Positions 23,803-34,421 of a DNA stretch of 64,000 nucleotides are shown here, piece after piece. Each line of letters begins with the position of its first letter. Position 1 is the stretch's first letter. The notes beneath the pieces were generated by a model that was not told the DNA's origin, did no database searches, and worked only from the letters and a program-made list of their open reading frames with translations. The stretch covers positions 62,001 to 126,000 of the forward strand of contig CAVUYY010000009.1 of assembly GCA_963745775.1 (NCBI GenBank). Reading direction: 5' to 3'. Position numbers and translations under genes: made by a program. Origin of the DNA: Gaiellasilicea sp963745775. GTDB taxonomy: Bacteria > Actinomycetota > Thermoleophilia > Gaiellales > Gaiellaceae.

Positions 23803-25454
23803 GTGAGGCCGGCGGGCAGCAGACCAAGTACATCTTCGTCACGGGCGGCGTCGTCTCCGCGCTCGGCAAGGGAATCGTCGCCGCCTCGCTCGGCCGGCTC
23901 CTCAAGGCGCGCGGACTGCGCGTCCAGGCCCAGAAGTTCGACCCGTACCTGAACGTCGACCCCGGCACGATGAGCCCCTTCCAGCACGGCGAGGTCTTCG
24001 TCACCGAGGACGGCGCCGAGACCGACCTCGACATCGGCCACTACGAGCGCTTCGTCGACGAGAACATGTCGCGGAACGCGAGCCACAGCGCCGGCGCGAT
24101 CTGGGAGGCGGTGCTGCGGAAGGAGCGCAAGGGCGAGTTCCTGGGCGCGACCGTGCAGGTGATCCCGCACATCACGAACGAGATCAAGGCGCGGATCAAG
24201 CGCGCCGCGAAGGCATCACCCGCCGACGTCGTGATCAGCGAGATCGGCGGCACCGTCGGCGACATCGAGTCGCTCCCGTTCCTCGAGGCGATCCGCCAGT
24301 TCCGGCGGGAGGTCGGCCCCGAGAACGTGCTCTACCTCCATTGCACGCTCGTCCCGTTCATCGAGGCCGCCGGCGAGCTGAAGACGAAGCCGACGCAGCA
24401 CTCGGTCAACGAGCTGCGCCGGATCGGTATTCACCCCGACGTGATCGTCTGCCGCTCGCACGAGGAGCTCGACCAGGGAATCAAGGACAAGATCGCCCTC
24501 TTCGCCGACGTCGACATCGACTCGGTGATCGCCTGCCCTGACGTCTCGGACGTCTATCTCGTTCCGGCCGTGCTGCAGGAGGAGGGGCTCGACACGCTCG
24601 TCTGCGAGCAGCTCGGGCTCCAGACGCCGCCGGCCGTGCTCGGCGAGTGGCAGGAGCTGATCGACCGGATCGGCGAGCTGCGCGGGTCGGTGACGATCGC
24701 GCTCGTCGGCAAGTACGTGAAGCTCCACGACGCCTACCTCTCGGTGCACGAGGCGCTCAAGCACGCCGGCGTGCACCAGGGTTGCTCGGTGCGCGTCCAG
24801 TGGGTCGACGCCGAGAACATGTCCTACGAGGAGGCGGCCGAGCTGCTCGACGAGGTCGACGGCGTCCTCGTCCCCGGCGGCTTCGGCTCGCGCGGCTGGG
24901 AGGGCAAGATCCTCGCCTGCCAGGTCGCGCGCGAGCGTGGGATTCCGTACCTCGGGATCTGCCTCGGGATGCACGTCGCCGTCTCCGAGTTCGCGCGCCA
25001 CGTCTGCGGGCTCGACGGGGCGAACTCGACCGAGATGGATCCCGAGACGCCGTATCCCGTGATCGACCTGCTGCCCGAGCAGAAGGAGATCGAAGACCTC
25101 GGCGGGACGATGCGACTTGGCGCGCAGGCGGTCGAGGTCGCGGACGAGACGCGCACGCGCGAGATCTACGGCGAGGCGGTCGTGCACGAGCGGCACCGCC
25201 ACCGCTACGAGGTGAACAACCACTACCGGCCGACGCTCGTCGAGAACGGGCTGGTGGTCTCCGGCACGTTCCAGGAGGGTCGGCTCGTCGAGATCGTCGA
25301 GCTCCCGGATCATCCGTGGTTCGTCGCCAGCCAGTTCCACCCGGAGTTCAAGTCGCGCCCGACGCGCCCCGCGCCGCTCTTCCGCGAGTTCGTCGGCGCC
25401 GCGCTGGTGCGCTCGCGCGAGCGGAGCCGGGTCGAGCTGCGCGCCGCCGGCTAG
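23799..25454 (+). CDS. pyrG: CTP synthase
   Basis: Makes CTP from UTP, ATP and glutamine. Its 551 residues have both domains. The synthase begins KYIFVTGGVVSALGKGIVAA and contains QKFDPYLNVDPGTMSPFQHG, ETDLDIGHYERF and SEIGGTVGDIES. The class I glutaminase has LGICLGMH with the nucleophile Cys and ASQFHPEFKSRP with the His-Glu pair. ATG 23799 overlaps the preceding fusion gene by four bases. Position after steAB matches other actinobacteria. Confidence 0.97.
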   Translation: MSEAGGQQTKYIFVTGGVVSALGKGIVAASLGRLLKARGLRVQAQKFDPYLNVDPGTMSPFQHGEVFVTEDGAETDLDIGHYERFVDENMSRNASHSAGAIWEAVLRKERKGEFLGATVQVIPHITNEIKARIKRAAKASPADVVISEIGGTVGDIESLPFLEAIRQFRREVGPENVLYLHCTLVPFIEAAGELKTKPTQHSVNELRRIGIHPDVIVCRSHEELDQGIKDKIALFADVDIDSVIACPDVSDVYLVPAVLQEEGLDTLVCEQLGLQTPPAVLGEWQELIDRIGELRGSVTIALVGKYVKLHDAYLSVHEALKHAGVHQGCSVRVQWVDAENMSYEEAAELLDEVDGVLVPGGFGSRGWEGKILACQVARERGIPYLGICLGMHVAVSEFARHVCGLDGANSTEMDPETPYPVIDLLPEQKEIEDLGGTMRLGAQAVEVADETRTREIYGEAVVHERHRHRYEVNNHYRPTLVENGLVVSGTFQEGRLVEIVELPDHPWFVASQFHPEFKSRPTRPAPLFREFVGAALVRSRERSRVELRAAG

Positions 25455-25502
25455 CCGCGGACGACGCCTCCTCGACCGAACGATCTGGTTACCGTAACCC
25501 GC

Positions 25503-26624
25503 ATGGCCGAGGGTTCCGAGACGCTCGAGCTCTTCCTCGAGCTCGCTGCGATTCCAAGCCCGCCCGGGGACGAGCGCGCGGTCGCCGACCGGGTCACCGC
25601 CTACCTCCGTCAGCTCGGGCTCCAGGTCGACGAGGACGACGCCGGCGCGAGGATCGGCTCCACCGCAGGCAACCTGCTCTGCCGGCTACCCGGTCGCGCC
25701 AACGGCGGCACGCCGCTCTTGCTCTGCGCCCACCTCGACACGGTGCCGCCGACAGGGGCCGCTCGAGCCCGTCGTCGAGGACGGCATCGTCCGCAATCGC
25801 TGGCGGGACGATCCTCGGCGCCGACAACAAGGCCGCCGTCGCGGCGATGCTCGAAGCGGCGCGGCGGATCGTCCAGGGGAACCGGCCGCACGCCGGGCCT
25901 CGAGCTGCTCTTCACCCCGAAGGAGGAGGTCGGCCTCCGCGGCGCCGGCGCCTTCGACCACACGAAGCTCGAGGCCGAGCTCGGCTACGTCTACGACCAG
26001 GCGGCGCCGATCGGCCAGATCATCCTCGGCGCTCCCTACGGCCGCACGATCTCGGCGCGCTTCCACGGCCGCGCCGCGCACGCGGGGATGGTGCCGGAGG
26101 AAGGGCGCTCCGCGATCGCGGCAGCGTCCCGCGCGATCGCCGATCTTCGCCTCGGCCGGATCGACGAGCAGACGACGGCGAACGTCGGCCTGATCACGGG
26201 CGGCAGCGCTCGCAACATCGTCCCCGAGTGGTGCAGCTTCGAGGCGGAGGCGCGCTCGCACGACGAGCGGGCGCTCGCCGATCTCGTCCAGGAGATGCTC
26301 GACACGATGGGCTTTGCCGCGAGCCTCGGCGACTGCACGCTCGAGACCGAGATCGGCGTCACATACGACGGCTATCGCCTGCGCCGCGACGATCCTGTCG
26401 TGGAGCTCGCGGCGGGCGCCCTCGAGCGGTGCGGCTTCGAGGTCACGACGGCGCGCACCGGCGGCGGCGCCGACGCCAACGTCTTCAACCAGCGCGGGAT
26501 TCCGTGCGCGAACCTCGCGAACGGGATGGCCGAGATCCACACCGCCGACGAGCACATCGCAGTCGCCGACCTCGACGCGATGGTCGACGTGACGCTCGCT
26601 CTCGTAGATGCCGCTCGGGCTTAG
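25503..26624 (+). CDS. M20-family (peptidase T-like) metallopeptidase, internal frame scramble
   Basis: A zinc peptidase/deacylase of about 373 residues. Clear are CAHLDTVPP, TPKEEVGLRGAGAF with the general base Glu, AHAGMVPEEGRSA in the dimerisation domain, and EIHTADEHI at the end. Residues ~87-132 are out of frame. The correct sequence EPVVEDGIVRN lies in a second frame, and GGTILGADNKAAVAAMLEAA, carrying the bridging metal Asp, in a third. Three one-base insertions (near 25755, 25805 and 25900) explain this, and together they keep the frame open. Start ATG 25503. Confidence 0.85.
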   Translation: MAEGSETLELFLELAAIPSPPGDERAVADRVTAYLRQLGLQVDEDDAGARIGSTAGNLLCRLPGRANGGTPLLLCAHLDTVPPTGAARARRRGRHRPQSLAGRSSAPTTRPPSRRCSKRRGGSSRGTGRTPGLELLFTPKEEVGLRGAGAFDHTKLEAELGYVYDQAAPIGQIILGAPYGRTISARFHGRAAHAGMVPEEGRSAIAAASRAIADLRLGRIDEQTTANVGLITGGSARNIVPEWCSFEAEARSHDERALADLVQEMLDTMGFAASLGDCTLETEIGVTYDGYRLRRDDPVVELAAGALERCGFEVTTARTGGGADANVFNQRGIPCANLANGMAEIHTADEHIAVADLDAMVDVTLALVDAARA

Positions 26625-27551
26625 ACGCGGGGTCGTCACGGCCGTGCTCGAGGAGCGCGAGCGGCTGATTCGCCTCGAGGTCGACGGGATCGCCTGCATC
26701 GCCTATCCGCGTCTCACCGGCCCGGTCGAGATCGGCGACGACGTGCTCGTGAACGAGCAGGCCCGCCTCCTCGAGCTCGGCTCCGGCGGCTTCGACGTCC
26801 TCTACGCGAACCTGACGCGCGGGCTGGGGCTCCCGGCGGAGGAGGGCGCTCATGTCGTCAAGCTGCCGTACACGCCGGGGCAAGTGTCGCTACGACACAA
26901 GGAGGAGAGCAGCGACCTCGCTTCGGCGTTGGACGGCTTGCCCGTCGTCCTCTGCACCCTCCACAGTCAGGTCGCTCCGGTTTGCGCGGCGCTCGGCGGG
27001 CTCGACGCGTGGCGTACGTTCAGGTTCAGGGCGGGGCGCTGCCGGTCTCGCTCTCCGACACCGTGAGAACCCTGCGGGAGCGCGGGCTGCTCGGTGTCGC
27101 GATCGCGGTCGCGCCGTGCCTCGACGGCGACGTGGAATGCGTGACGACGGCGGCTGCGTTCGCCTACTCGGCGGCCGAGGGCTACGACGTCGTCATCTGC
27201 TCGCTCGGCCCAGGAATCGTCGGGACGGGGAGCCGGCTCGGGACCGGTGCGCTCTCGCTCGCGGACGCGGCGAACGTCGCGACCGCGCTCGGCGGTCGGC
27301 CGGTGCTGGCGGTTCGCCGCTCGGACGCCGACGAGCGAGAGCGCCATCGCGGCACCTCGCACCACGCGGAGACCGTGCTCGAGCTCTGCCTCGGCGAGGT
27401 CGTGACGGCAGACGCGGACGCCGGCGAGGGCTGGGAAGAGGCCTGCGCCGGTCTGCCGCTCGGCCACATGGGCCGCGGCCCCGCCGACGATCCAGCCTTC
27501 TTCCGCTCGGCCTACGCAGCCGGTCTCGCCGCTCGCGAGCTGCTCGGCTGA
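26608..27551 (+). CDS. DUF3866 family protein (one frame break)
   Basis: About 310 residues of a conserved actinobacterial/Firmicute family without known function. Features are LRRGVVTAVLEERERLIRLEVD, ANLTRGLGLPAEEGAHVVKLPYTP, then AYVQVQGGALPVSLSDTVRTL and TSHHAETVLELCLG, all typical of DUF3866. A Rossmann-like GYDVVICSLGPGIVGTG stretch suggests nucleotide or cofactor binding, but this is inference. The frame changes near 27010 and fits a lost base. It starts within the last codons of the M20 gene and abuts the reductase gene. Confidence 0.85.
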
Positions 27552-28324
27552 TGGAGGAGCGGCGCCTCGGTCCGGTCATCGGGCTCGGCACCTGGAACAC
27601 CTTCGGCGGCGACACGCGGCTCGCCAGTGAAGTCGTCGGCGCTGCGCTCGACGCCGGCGTCAAGAGCTTCGACTCCTCGCCGATGTACGGCGGTGCCGAG
27701 GCCTCGCTCGCCGCAGCGCTCGAAGACCGCCGTCACCAGGCGCAGGTGCTGACGAAGATCTGGAGCGACGATCCCGCAGAAGCGCGGCGCCAGCTCGACG
27801 CGCAGCTCCGCTGGTACGGGCGCGTCGAGGTCGAGCAGATCCACAACCTCGTCGCCTGGCAGGAGCACCTCCCGTTCCTCGAGTCGGTGCGGGACAACGG
27901 CCGCCTGGGGAAGCTCGGGGTCACCCACTACTCGCCGAGCGCGTTCGACGAGCTTGCCCGCGCCTTACGCACGAAGCGCTTCGACACCGTCCAGATTCCG
28001 CTGAACCCGCACGAGCGCGAGTGCGAGCGCACGCTCCTCCCGCTTGCAGAGGAGCTCGGAATCGCGGTGATCGTGATGCGACCGCTCGGTGCCGGATCGC
28101 TCGTCCGGAGACCGCCGTCGGCAGACGAACTGGCACCGCTCGCCGAGTTCGGTATCACCACCTGGGCGCAGGCACTGCTCAAGTGGGCGCTCTCCGACGA
28201 GCGCGTCGACCTCGTCATCCCCGCCACCTCGCGCCCAGAGCGCGTCGCCGAGAACGCCGCGGCCGGCGAACCGCCGTGGTTCGGGCGTGAGGAACGCGCG
28301 CTGGTGGAACAGCTCGCAGGATGA
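27551..28324 (+). CDS. Aldo/keto reductase
   Basis: A 257-residue TIM-barrel oxidoreductase, NADPH-dependent by family. The start reads LGPVIGLGTWNTFGG. Catalytic candidates are the Asp/Tyr of SFDSSPMYGGAEASL and the Lys of VLTKIWSD. RPLGAGSLVRRP and VIPATSRPERVAENA form the cofactor-binding end. It is somewhat shorter than the usual ~300. ATG 27551 shares one base with the DUF3866 stop and its end overlaps the nudix gene by four bases. Confidence 0.88.
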   Translation: MEERRLGPVIGLGTWNTFGGDTRLASEVVGAALDAGVKSFDSSPMYGGAEASLAAALEDRRHQAQVLTKIWSDDPAEARRQLDAQLRWYGRVEVEQIHNLVAWQEHLPFLESVRDNGRLGKLGVTHYSPSAFDELARALRTKRFDTVQIPLNPHERECERTLLPLAEELGIAVIVMRPLGAGSLVRRPPSADELAPLAEFGITTWAQALLKWALSDERVDLVIPATSRPERVAENAAAGEPPWFGREERALVEQLAG

Positions 28325-28821
28325 AGAAGGTCAGGCGCAGGCAGGTCTACGAGGGCAAGCTCTTCGACGTCGTCGTCGAGAACTGGGGCGAGCGCGAGCG
28401 GGAGATCGCCGAGCATCCCGGCTCGGTCACGATCGTCCCGATCGACGGCGAGGGCCGCATCGTGCTCACGCGCCAGTTCCGCGAGGCCGCCCGCAAGGCG
28501 CTGCTCGAGCTGCCCGCCGGAATGCTGGACGGCGGCGAAGAGCCGCTGGCGTGTGCGCAGCGCGAGCTCGCCGAGGAGACAGGGCTCCACGGCGGCGAAT
28601 GGCGCGTGCTTCGCCGGATCCACCCGAGCCCCGGGATCCTGCGCGAGCCGGTCACGATCTTCCTCGCCGAGAGGCTCGAGGAAGGCGAGCGGCAGCTCGA
28701 GGAGACCGAGGAGATCGAGGTCGTGCGGCTCTCTCGAACCGAGCTCGAGGCCCGAATCGACGAGCTGGAAGATGCGAAGACGCTCGTCGGCGTGCTTCTC
28801 TTCCTGCGCGAAGCTCGCTAA
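28321..28821 (+). CDS. NUDIX hydrolase, ADP-ribose pyrophosphatase type
   Basis: A 166-residue nudix protein. The box GGEEPLACAQRELAEETGL carries the metal-binding glutamates, and the Pro about 15 residues further (HPSPGIL) is the mark of the ADP-ribose pyrophosphatase subfamily. The N-terminal strand VTIVPIDGEGRIVLTRQFRE is also typical. In M. tuberculosis a nudix gene of this type (Rv1700) likewise follows pyrG. It overlaps the reductase gene; ald follows after 24 bases. Confidence 0.92.
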   Translation: MKKVRRRQVYEGKLFDVVVENWGEREREIAEHPGSVTIVPIDGEGRIVLTRQFREAARKALLELPAGMLDGGEEPLACAQRELAEETGLHGGEWRVLRRIHPSPGILREPVTIFLAERLEEGERQLEETEEIEVVRLSRTELEARIDELEDAKTLVGVLLFLREAR

Positions 28822-28845
28822 TCCAGCCTGTATCTTCTGCCGGCC

Positions 28846-29971
28846 ATGAGGATCGGCGTCGCCAAGGAGATCAAGGCCCAGGAGTACCGCGTGGCGCTGA
28901 CGCCGGCGGGCGCGCGCGAGCTGGTGCAGCGCGGTCACGAGGTCGTCGTCGAGACCGGGCGCGGGGCTGGGAAGTGCCTTTCAGGACGCCGACTACGAAG
29001 CGACCGGTGCGCGGATCGCCTCGGTCGACGAGGTCTGGGAGCAGGCCGACCTGCTGCTCAAGGTGAAGGAGCCAATCGCGCCCGAGTATCCGCGCCTGCG
29101 CGACGGACTCGTCCTCTTCACCTACCTCCACATCGCCGCCGACGAGCCACTCACCCGCGCGCTCGTCGAGAGTGGGATCGCCGCCGTCGCCTACGAGACC
29201 GTCGAGACGGACGACCGCCGGCTGCCGCTGCTCGCGCCGATGAGCGAGGTCGCCGGCCGGCTCGCCGCTCAGGCGGGCGCTCACTATCTCGAGAAGCCGA
29301 AGGGCGGCCGCGGGCTCCTGCTCGGAGGCGTCGCGGGTGTCGCCCCAGGAAAGGTCGTGATCATCGGCGGCGGGATCGTCGGCTACAACGCCGCAGTCAT
29401 CGCGCTCGGCCTCGGCGCGCAGGTGACGATCCTCGACCGGTCGGTCGACCGGATGCGGCACCTGGAGGAGATCCTGCACGGCCGCGTCAACCTCGTCATG
29501 TCCTCGACGCTCGAGATCGAGAGCTCCATCGTGGACGCGGACGTCGTGATCGGCGCCGTCTTGATTCCCGGCGCGCTCGCGCCAAAGCTGCTCACCCGCG
29601 AGATGGTGACCGGGATGCAGGAGGGGGCCGTCTTCTGCGACGTCGCGATCGACCAGGGCGGCTGCGCCGAGACCTCGCACGCGACGACGCACGACGATCC
29701 GGTCTACGTCGTCGACGGCGTCACCCACTACTGCGTCGCGAACATGCCGGGCGCCGTTCCGGTCACCTCGACGAAGGCGCTCACGAACGTGACGCTGCCC
29801 TACGTCGAGGCGATCGCCGACCACGGTCTTGCCACTGCAGTCGCCCGCGATCCAGCGCTCGCGCGCGGCGTCAACGTGCTCGACGGACGGATCACCTACG
29901 AGGCGGTGGCCGAGGCGCACAACCTCGATTACGCCCCCCTCGACGCGGTTCTCGCCGCGCCGGCCGCCTAG
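28846..29971 (+). CDS. ald: Alanine dehydrogenase (one frame break)
   Basis: Reversible NAD-dependent deamination of L-alanine to pyruvate. It opens MRIGVAKEIKAQEYRVALTP. The substrate Lys is in LLKVKEPIAPEY and the His in FTYLHIAADEPL. NAD is held by VIIGGGIVGYNAAVIALGLG, and CVANMPGAVPVTST follows. About 374 residues in total. Near 28967 an extra G in a GGGG run shifts the frame; removing it restores GRGLGSAFQDADYEA. The stop codon shares CTAG with the opposing small gene. Confidence 0.93.
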
Positions 29972-30111
29972 GTCGCGGCCTTCTTCGCGTCGATCTGCTT
30001 CTGGCTCTTCGACGGGCTGAGCTTGACGACGAGCCAGGTGACGCCGGCCGCGAGGCTGACGACGACGACCATGTAGATCGCCATGCCGATGAGACCGAGG
30101 ACAGTTTCCAT
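29968..30111 (-). CDS. 47-residue membrane protein
   Basis: The minus strand encodes a 47-residue protein, a single transmembrane helix (LIGMAIYMVVVVSLAAGVTW) followed by a basic tail (KLSPSKSQKQIDAKKAAT). It starts at ATG 30111, divergent from deoB (21 bases away), and its TAG stop overlaps the ald stop within CTAG. The clean helix-plus-charged-tail design and exact packing between two genes argue for a real gene. The function is unknown. Confidence 0.6.
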   Translation of the reverse strand: METVLGLIGMAIYMVVVVSLAAGVTWLVVKLSPSKSQKQIDAKKAAT

Positions 30112-30131
30112 GCGCGCCGTAGACTAGCCGC

Positions 30132-31298
30132 ATGCCGCGCGCGTGCGTCATCGTGCTGGACGCCGTCGGGGCGGGTGAGCTGCCCGATGCGGCCTCGTAC
30201 GGCGACGAGGGGTCGAACACGATCGGGAACGTGGCCCGCGCCGTCGGCGGTCTCGACCTGCCTGCGCTCGAAGCGCTCGGCCTCGGCAACGCGCTGCCGC
30301 TCGAGGGCTGCCCGCCCCAGCCGGGCGCGCCCGCAGTGGCCGGCAGGCTCGTCGAGCGCTCGAAGGGCAAGGACACGACGACGGGCCACTGGGAGCTCGT
30401 CGGCGTCGTCACGGAGACGGCGATGCCGACGTACCCGCACGGCTTCCCGCACGACGTAATCGACCCGTTCATGAACCGGACGGCGCGCGGCGTGCTCGGC
30501 AACAAGGTCGCGTCCGGCACGGACATCATCGACGAGCTCGGCGAGGAGCATCAGCGCACGGGCAAGTGGATCGTCTACACCTCGGCCGACTCCGTCTTCC
30601 AGATCGCCGCGCACGAGGGGACGATCCCGCTCGAAGAGCTGTACGAGGGCTGCCGGGTCGCGCGCGAGCTCCTGACCGGGAAGCATGCGGTGGGACGCGT
30701 GATCGCGCGGCCGTTCGCCGGCGAGCCCGGGGAGTACGAGCGGACGCCGAACCGCCACGATTTCTCGCTCGAGCCGAAGCGTCCGAACTACCTCTCGCTC
30801 GTCCGCGATTCCGGTCACAAGGTCTACGGCGTCGGCAAGATCGGCGACATCTTCGCCGGCTGCGACATCGACGAGTCGAGCCCGACGAAGTCGAACGTGG
30901 ACGGGATCAACAAGACGATCGAGCTGCTCCGGACGATCGAGAGCGGCCTCGTCTTCACGAATCTCGTCGAGACGGACATGCTCTGGGGCCATCGCAACGA
31001 CCCGGTCAACTTCCACCGCTGCCTGCAGGACTTCGACCGCCGGCTCGGCGACATCCTCGACGCGCTGCAGCCCGGCGACCTGCTGATTCTGACGTCGGAT
31101 CACGGCTGCGATCCGACGACGCCGTCGACCGACCACTCGCGCGAGCATGCGCTGCTGCTGGCCTATGCCGCAGGCCGGAACGCGGCGGGGCAGGTGCACG
31201 AGGGCGAGTTCGCCGACGTCGGCGCGACGGTGAACGCATGGCTCGGGGGGAAGGCACCCGGTCGCGGGATCCCAGGCACGCCGATCCTGACGCCGTGA
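30132..31298 (+). CDS. deoB: Phosphopentomutase
   Basis: Interconverts (deoxy)ribose 1- and 5-phosphate in nucleoside catabolism. 388 residues, alkaline-phosphatase superfamily. The metal Asp is in CVIVLDAVGAGELPDA, the phosphorylated Thr in KGKDTTTGHWE, and further metal ligands in NLVETDMLWGHRNDP and LTSDHGCDPTTPSTDHSRE. ATG 30132. The stop overlaps a methyltransferase by GTGA, and deoA follows that gene, so the three form a nucleoside-salvage operon. Confidence 0.95.
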   Translation: MPRACVIVLDAVGAGELPDAASYGDEGSNTIGNVARAVGGLDLPALEALGLGNALPLEGCPPQPGAPAVAGRLVERSKGKDTTTGHWELVGVVTETAMPTYPHGFPHDVIDPFMNRTARGVLGNKVASGTDIIDELGEEHQRTGKWIVYTSADSVFQIAAHEGTIPLEELYEGCRVARELLTGKHAVGRVIARPFAGEPGEYERTPNRHDFSLEPKRPNYLSLVRDSGHKVYGVGKIGDIFAGCDIDESSPTKSNVDGINKTIELLRTIESGLVFTNLVETDMLWGHRNDPVNFHRCLQDFDRRLGDILDALQPGDLLILTSDHGCDPTTPSTDHSREHALLLAYAAGRNAAGQVHEGEFADVGATVNAWLGGKAPGRGIPGTPILTP

Positions 31299-31989
31299 AT
31301 CTGAACGACCCGAACGTCGTCGCGAAGGAGTATTCGAGCGAGCAAGGGCTCGTTGGACGGCGAAACGCGTACCGGTATGCCGATGGACACGACGCGCCTG
31401 CTCTCGCAGTCGCCGCGATTCTCGAGGTACAGCCTCGCCGCGTGCTCGAGGTCGGCTGCGGACCGGGCGAGGCCGCAGAGCAGATCGCGGCGGGCGGCGC
31501 GCAGGTCGAGGCTCTCGACATCTCGGAGCGGATGGTGTGTCTCGCGCGAGAGCGGGGCGTCCGCGCTCAGGTCGGTGACGTCCAACAGCTTCCGTTCGAG
31601 GACGAGAGCTTCGACGCCGCGCTCGCTGCCTGGATGCTCTACCACGTCCCGGATGTGGAGCGCGGGATCACGGAGCTCGCGCGCGTCCTGAAACCAAGCG
31701 GCCGCCTCGTCGCTGTGACGAACCGCAGCGATCACCTGCGTGAGTTGCGAGAGCTGCTCGGAGGCGTGAGCCCATCGCAGTTCAACGACGAAAACGCTCG
31801 CGCGATCCTGCTCCGACATTTCGCGCACGTCGAGGAGCGTGACGCGGGCGGCTCGATCAACTTTCCGGATCGCGCCGCGGTCGAGGCCTACGTCGAAGCA
31901 TCACGGGCTCTCTGGGCGCGGGATCTGCCGGAGGACTTCGACGGCCCGCTCAGCGTTCGCCGTGCCCCGGTCATCTACGTCGCTACGAA

Positions 31990-31993
<4 letters not shown>
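31295..31993 (+). CDS. Class I SAM-dependent methyltransferase
   Basis: A 232-residue methyltransferase (Methyltransf_11 type). Motif I is VLEVGCGPGEAAEQIA, the acidic loop is VEALDISERMV, and motif IV region is DAALAAWMLYHVPDVE, followed by LKPSGRLVAVTN. The substrate is not evident. GTG 31295 overlaps the deoB stop and its own stop overlaps the deoA start, so it is co-translated with the salvage enzymes, an unusual position between deoB and deoA. Confidence 0.9.
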
Positions 31994-33288
<1,295 letters not shown>

Positions 33289-33291
33289 CCC

Positions 33292-34107
33292 GTGCCTGAG
33301 CTCCCCGAGGTCGAGAGCGTCCGCCGCGCGATTGCGCCGGCGCTCGAGGGACGAACGCTGGTCGAGGTCGAGATCGACGATCCGCGGCTGACGCGACCGT
33401 TCGATCCGCTCGAGGTTGCCGCCGAGCTCCGTGGTGAGCGCGTCACGCGCGTCGATCGGCGCGGCAAGTATCTGGTCGTCCGCTTCGACTCGGGCCGCAC
33501 GCTCCTCGTCCACCTGCGCATGACCGGCTCGCTCCTGCACGAGCCGGCTGGGGCGACACATGTGCGTGCCTGCATCACGCTCGACGACGGCACCCGGATC
33601 GCCTACCGGGACGTCCGTCGCTTCGGAACCTGGCTGCTGCTCGAGCCGGGTGAGCTCGATGCCTACCTCGCGACCCGCCTCGGCGAGGAGCCGCTCCTGC
33701 CGGCGTTCACCGCGAAGCGGCTGGGGGAGAGCCTCGCGGGTCGCCGTGCGCCGCTGAAGGCTGCGCTCCTCGATCAGCGCACGCTCGCCGGGCTGGGGAA
33801 CATCTACGTCGACGAGGCGCTCTGGTACGCGCGGCTGCACCCGCTTCGGGAGGCCGGGACGCTCGCCCCTGACGAGCTGCGGCGCCTGCACCGAGCGATC
33901 CGCAAGGCACTCGAGCTCGGCGTCGCCCGCCAGGGATCGACGCTCAGCACGTACCGGCTGCCCGACGGCTCGTCAGGGACGATGCAGCGCGAGTTCCGCG
34001 CCTACGGACGAACGGGCGAACCGTGTGACCGCTGCGGAACCGTGCTCGCGAAGACCCAGGTCGGCGGCCGCAGCACCTGGTACTGCCCCCGCTGCCAGCT
34101 CTACTAG
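33292..34107 (+). CDS. mutM: Formamidopyrimidine-DNA glycosylase
   Basis: Removes 8-oxoguanine and FaPy from DNA and nicks the strand. GTG 33292 gives PELPEVESVRRAI, with the catalytic Pro2 and Glu3 intact. The Lys of RRGKYLVVRF, the helix-two-turn-helix DQRTLAGLGNIYVDEALW and a C-terminal zinc finger (CDRCG ... YCPRCQ) complete a 271-residue canonical Fpg. Its stop shares CTAG with the opposing glutaredoxin gene. Confidence 0.95.
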   Translation: MPELPEVESVRRAIAPALEGRTLVEVEIDDPRLTRPFDPLEVAAELRGERVTRVDRRGKYLVVRFDSGRTLLVHLRMTGSLLHEPAGATHVRACITLDDGTRIAYRDVRRFGTWLLLEPGELDAYLATRLGEEPLLPAFTAKRLGESLAGRRAPLKAALLDQRTLAGLGNIYVDEALWYARLHPLREAGTLAPDELRRLHRAIRKALELGVARQGSTLSTYRLPDGSSGTMQREFRAYGRTGEPCDRCGTVLAKTQVGGRSTWYCPRCQLY

Positions 34108-34358
34108 GCCGCGAGCTGCTCGTCGAGCGCGCCCGTCTTGTCCAGGCGCCAGAGCTCCGTATAGCCGCCGATCGGCTGCTCGTCGATCAGGATCTGCGGG
34201 ACCGACCAGCCGCCCGTGAGGTCGAACAGCGTCTGCCGGAAGGCCGGGTCGCCGTCGAGCGAGATCTCGTCGTAGGCGAGACCCTTCGAGTCGAGCAGAA
34301 CCTTTGCGCGAACGCAATAGCCACACCAGCGCGTCGTGTAGACGGTAATTCGCTTCAT
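34104..34358 (-). CDS. Glutaredoxin (CGYC motif)
   Basis: An 84-residue thioredoxin-fold protein. ITVYTTRWCGYCVRAK carries the active-site pair; SVPQILIDEQPIGGYTEL is the cis-Pro and GG region of GrxC-type glutaredoxins. CGYC is the spelling found in actinobacterial mycoredoxin, which uses mycothiol, but the rest is nearer GrxC. The thiol partner is therefore open. It is convergent with mutM (shared CTAG) and divergent from recO, 63 bases away. Confidence 0.9.
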   Translation of the reverse strand: MKRITVYTTRWCGYCVRAKVLLDSKGLAYDEISLDGDPAFRQTLFDLTGGWSVPQILIDEQPIGGYTELWRLDKTGALDEQLAA

Positions 34359-34421
34359 CCGACTTTCAACGCGGAAAGCCGTGCATTCGTTCCCGTCGGA
34401 CCGCGTGCCTAGACTCAGGGA

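Noticed and set aside
28846..28990. Programmed +1 frameshifting in ald (and similar sites)
   Set aside because: No slippery motif, stop codon or stimulatory structure is shared between sites, and the shifts hit unrelated genes at random positions, as errors would.
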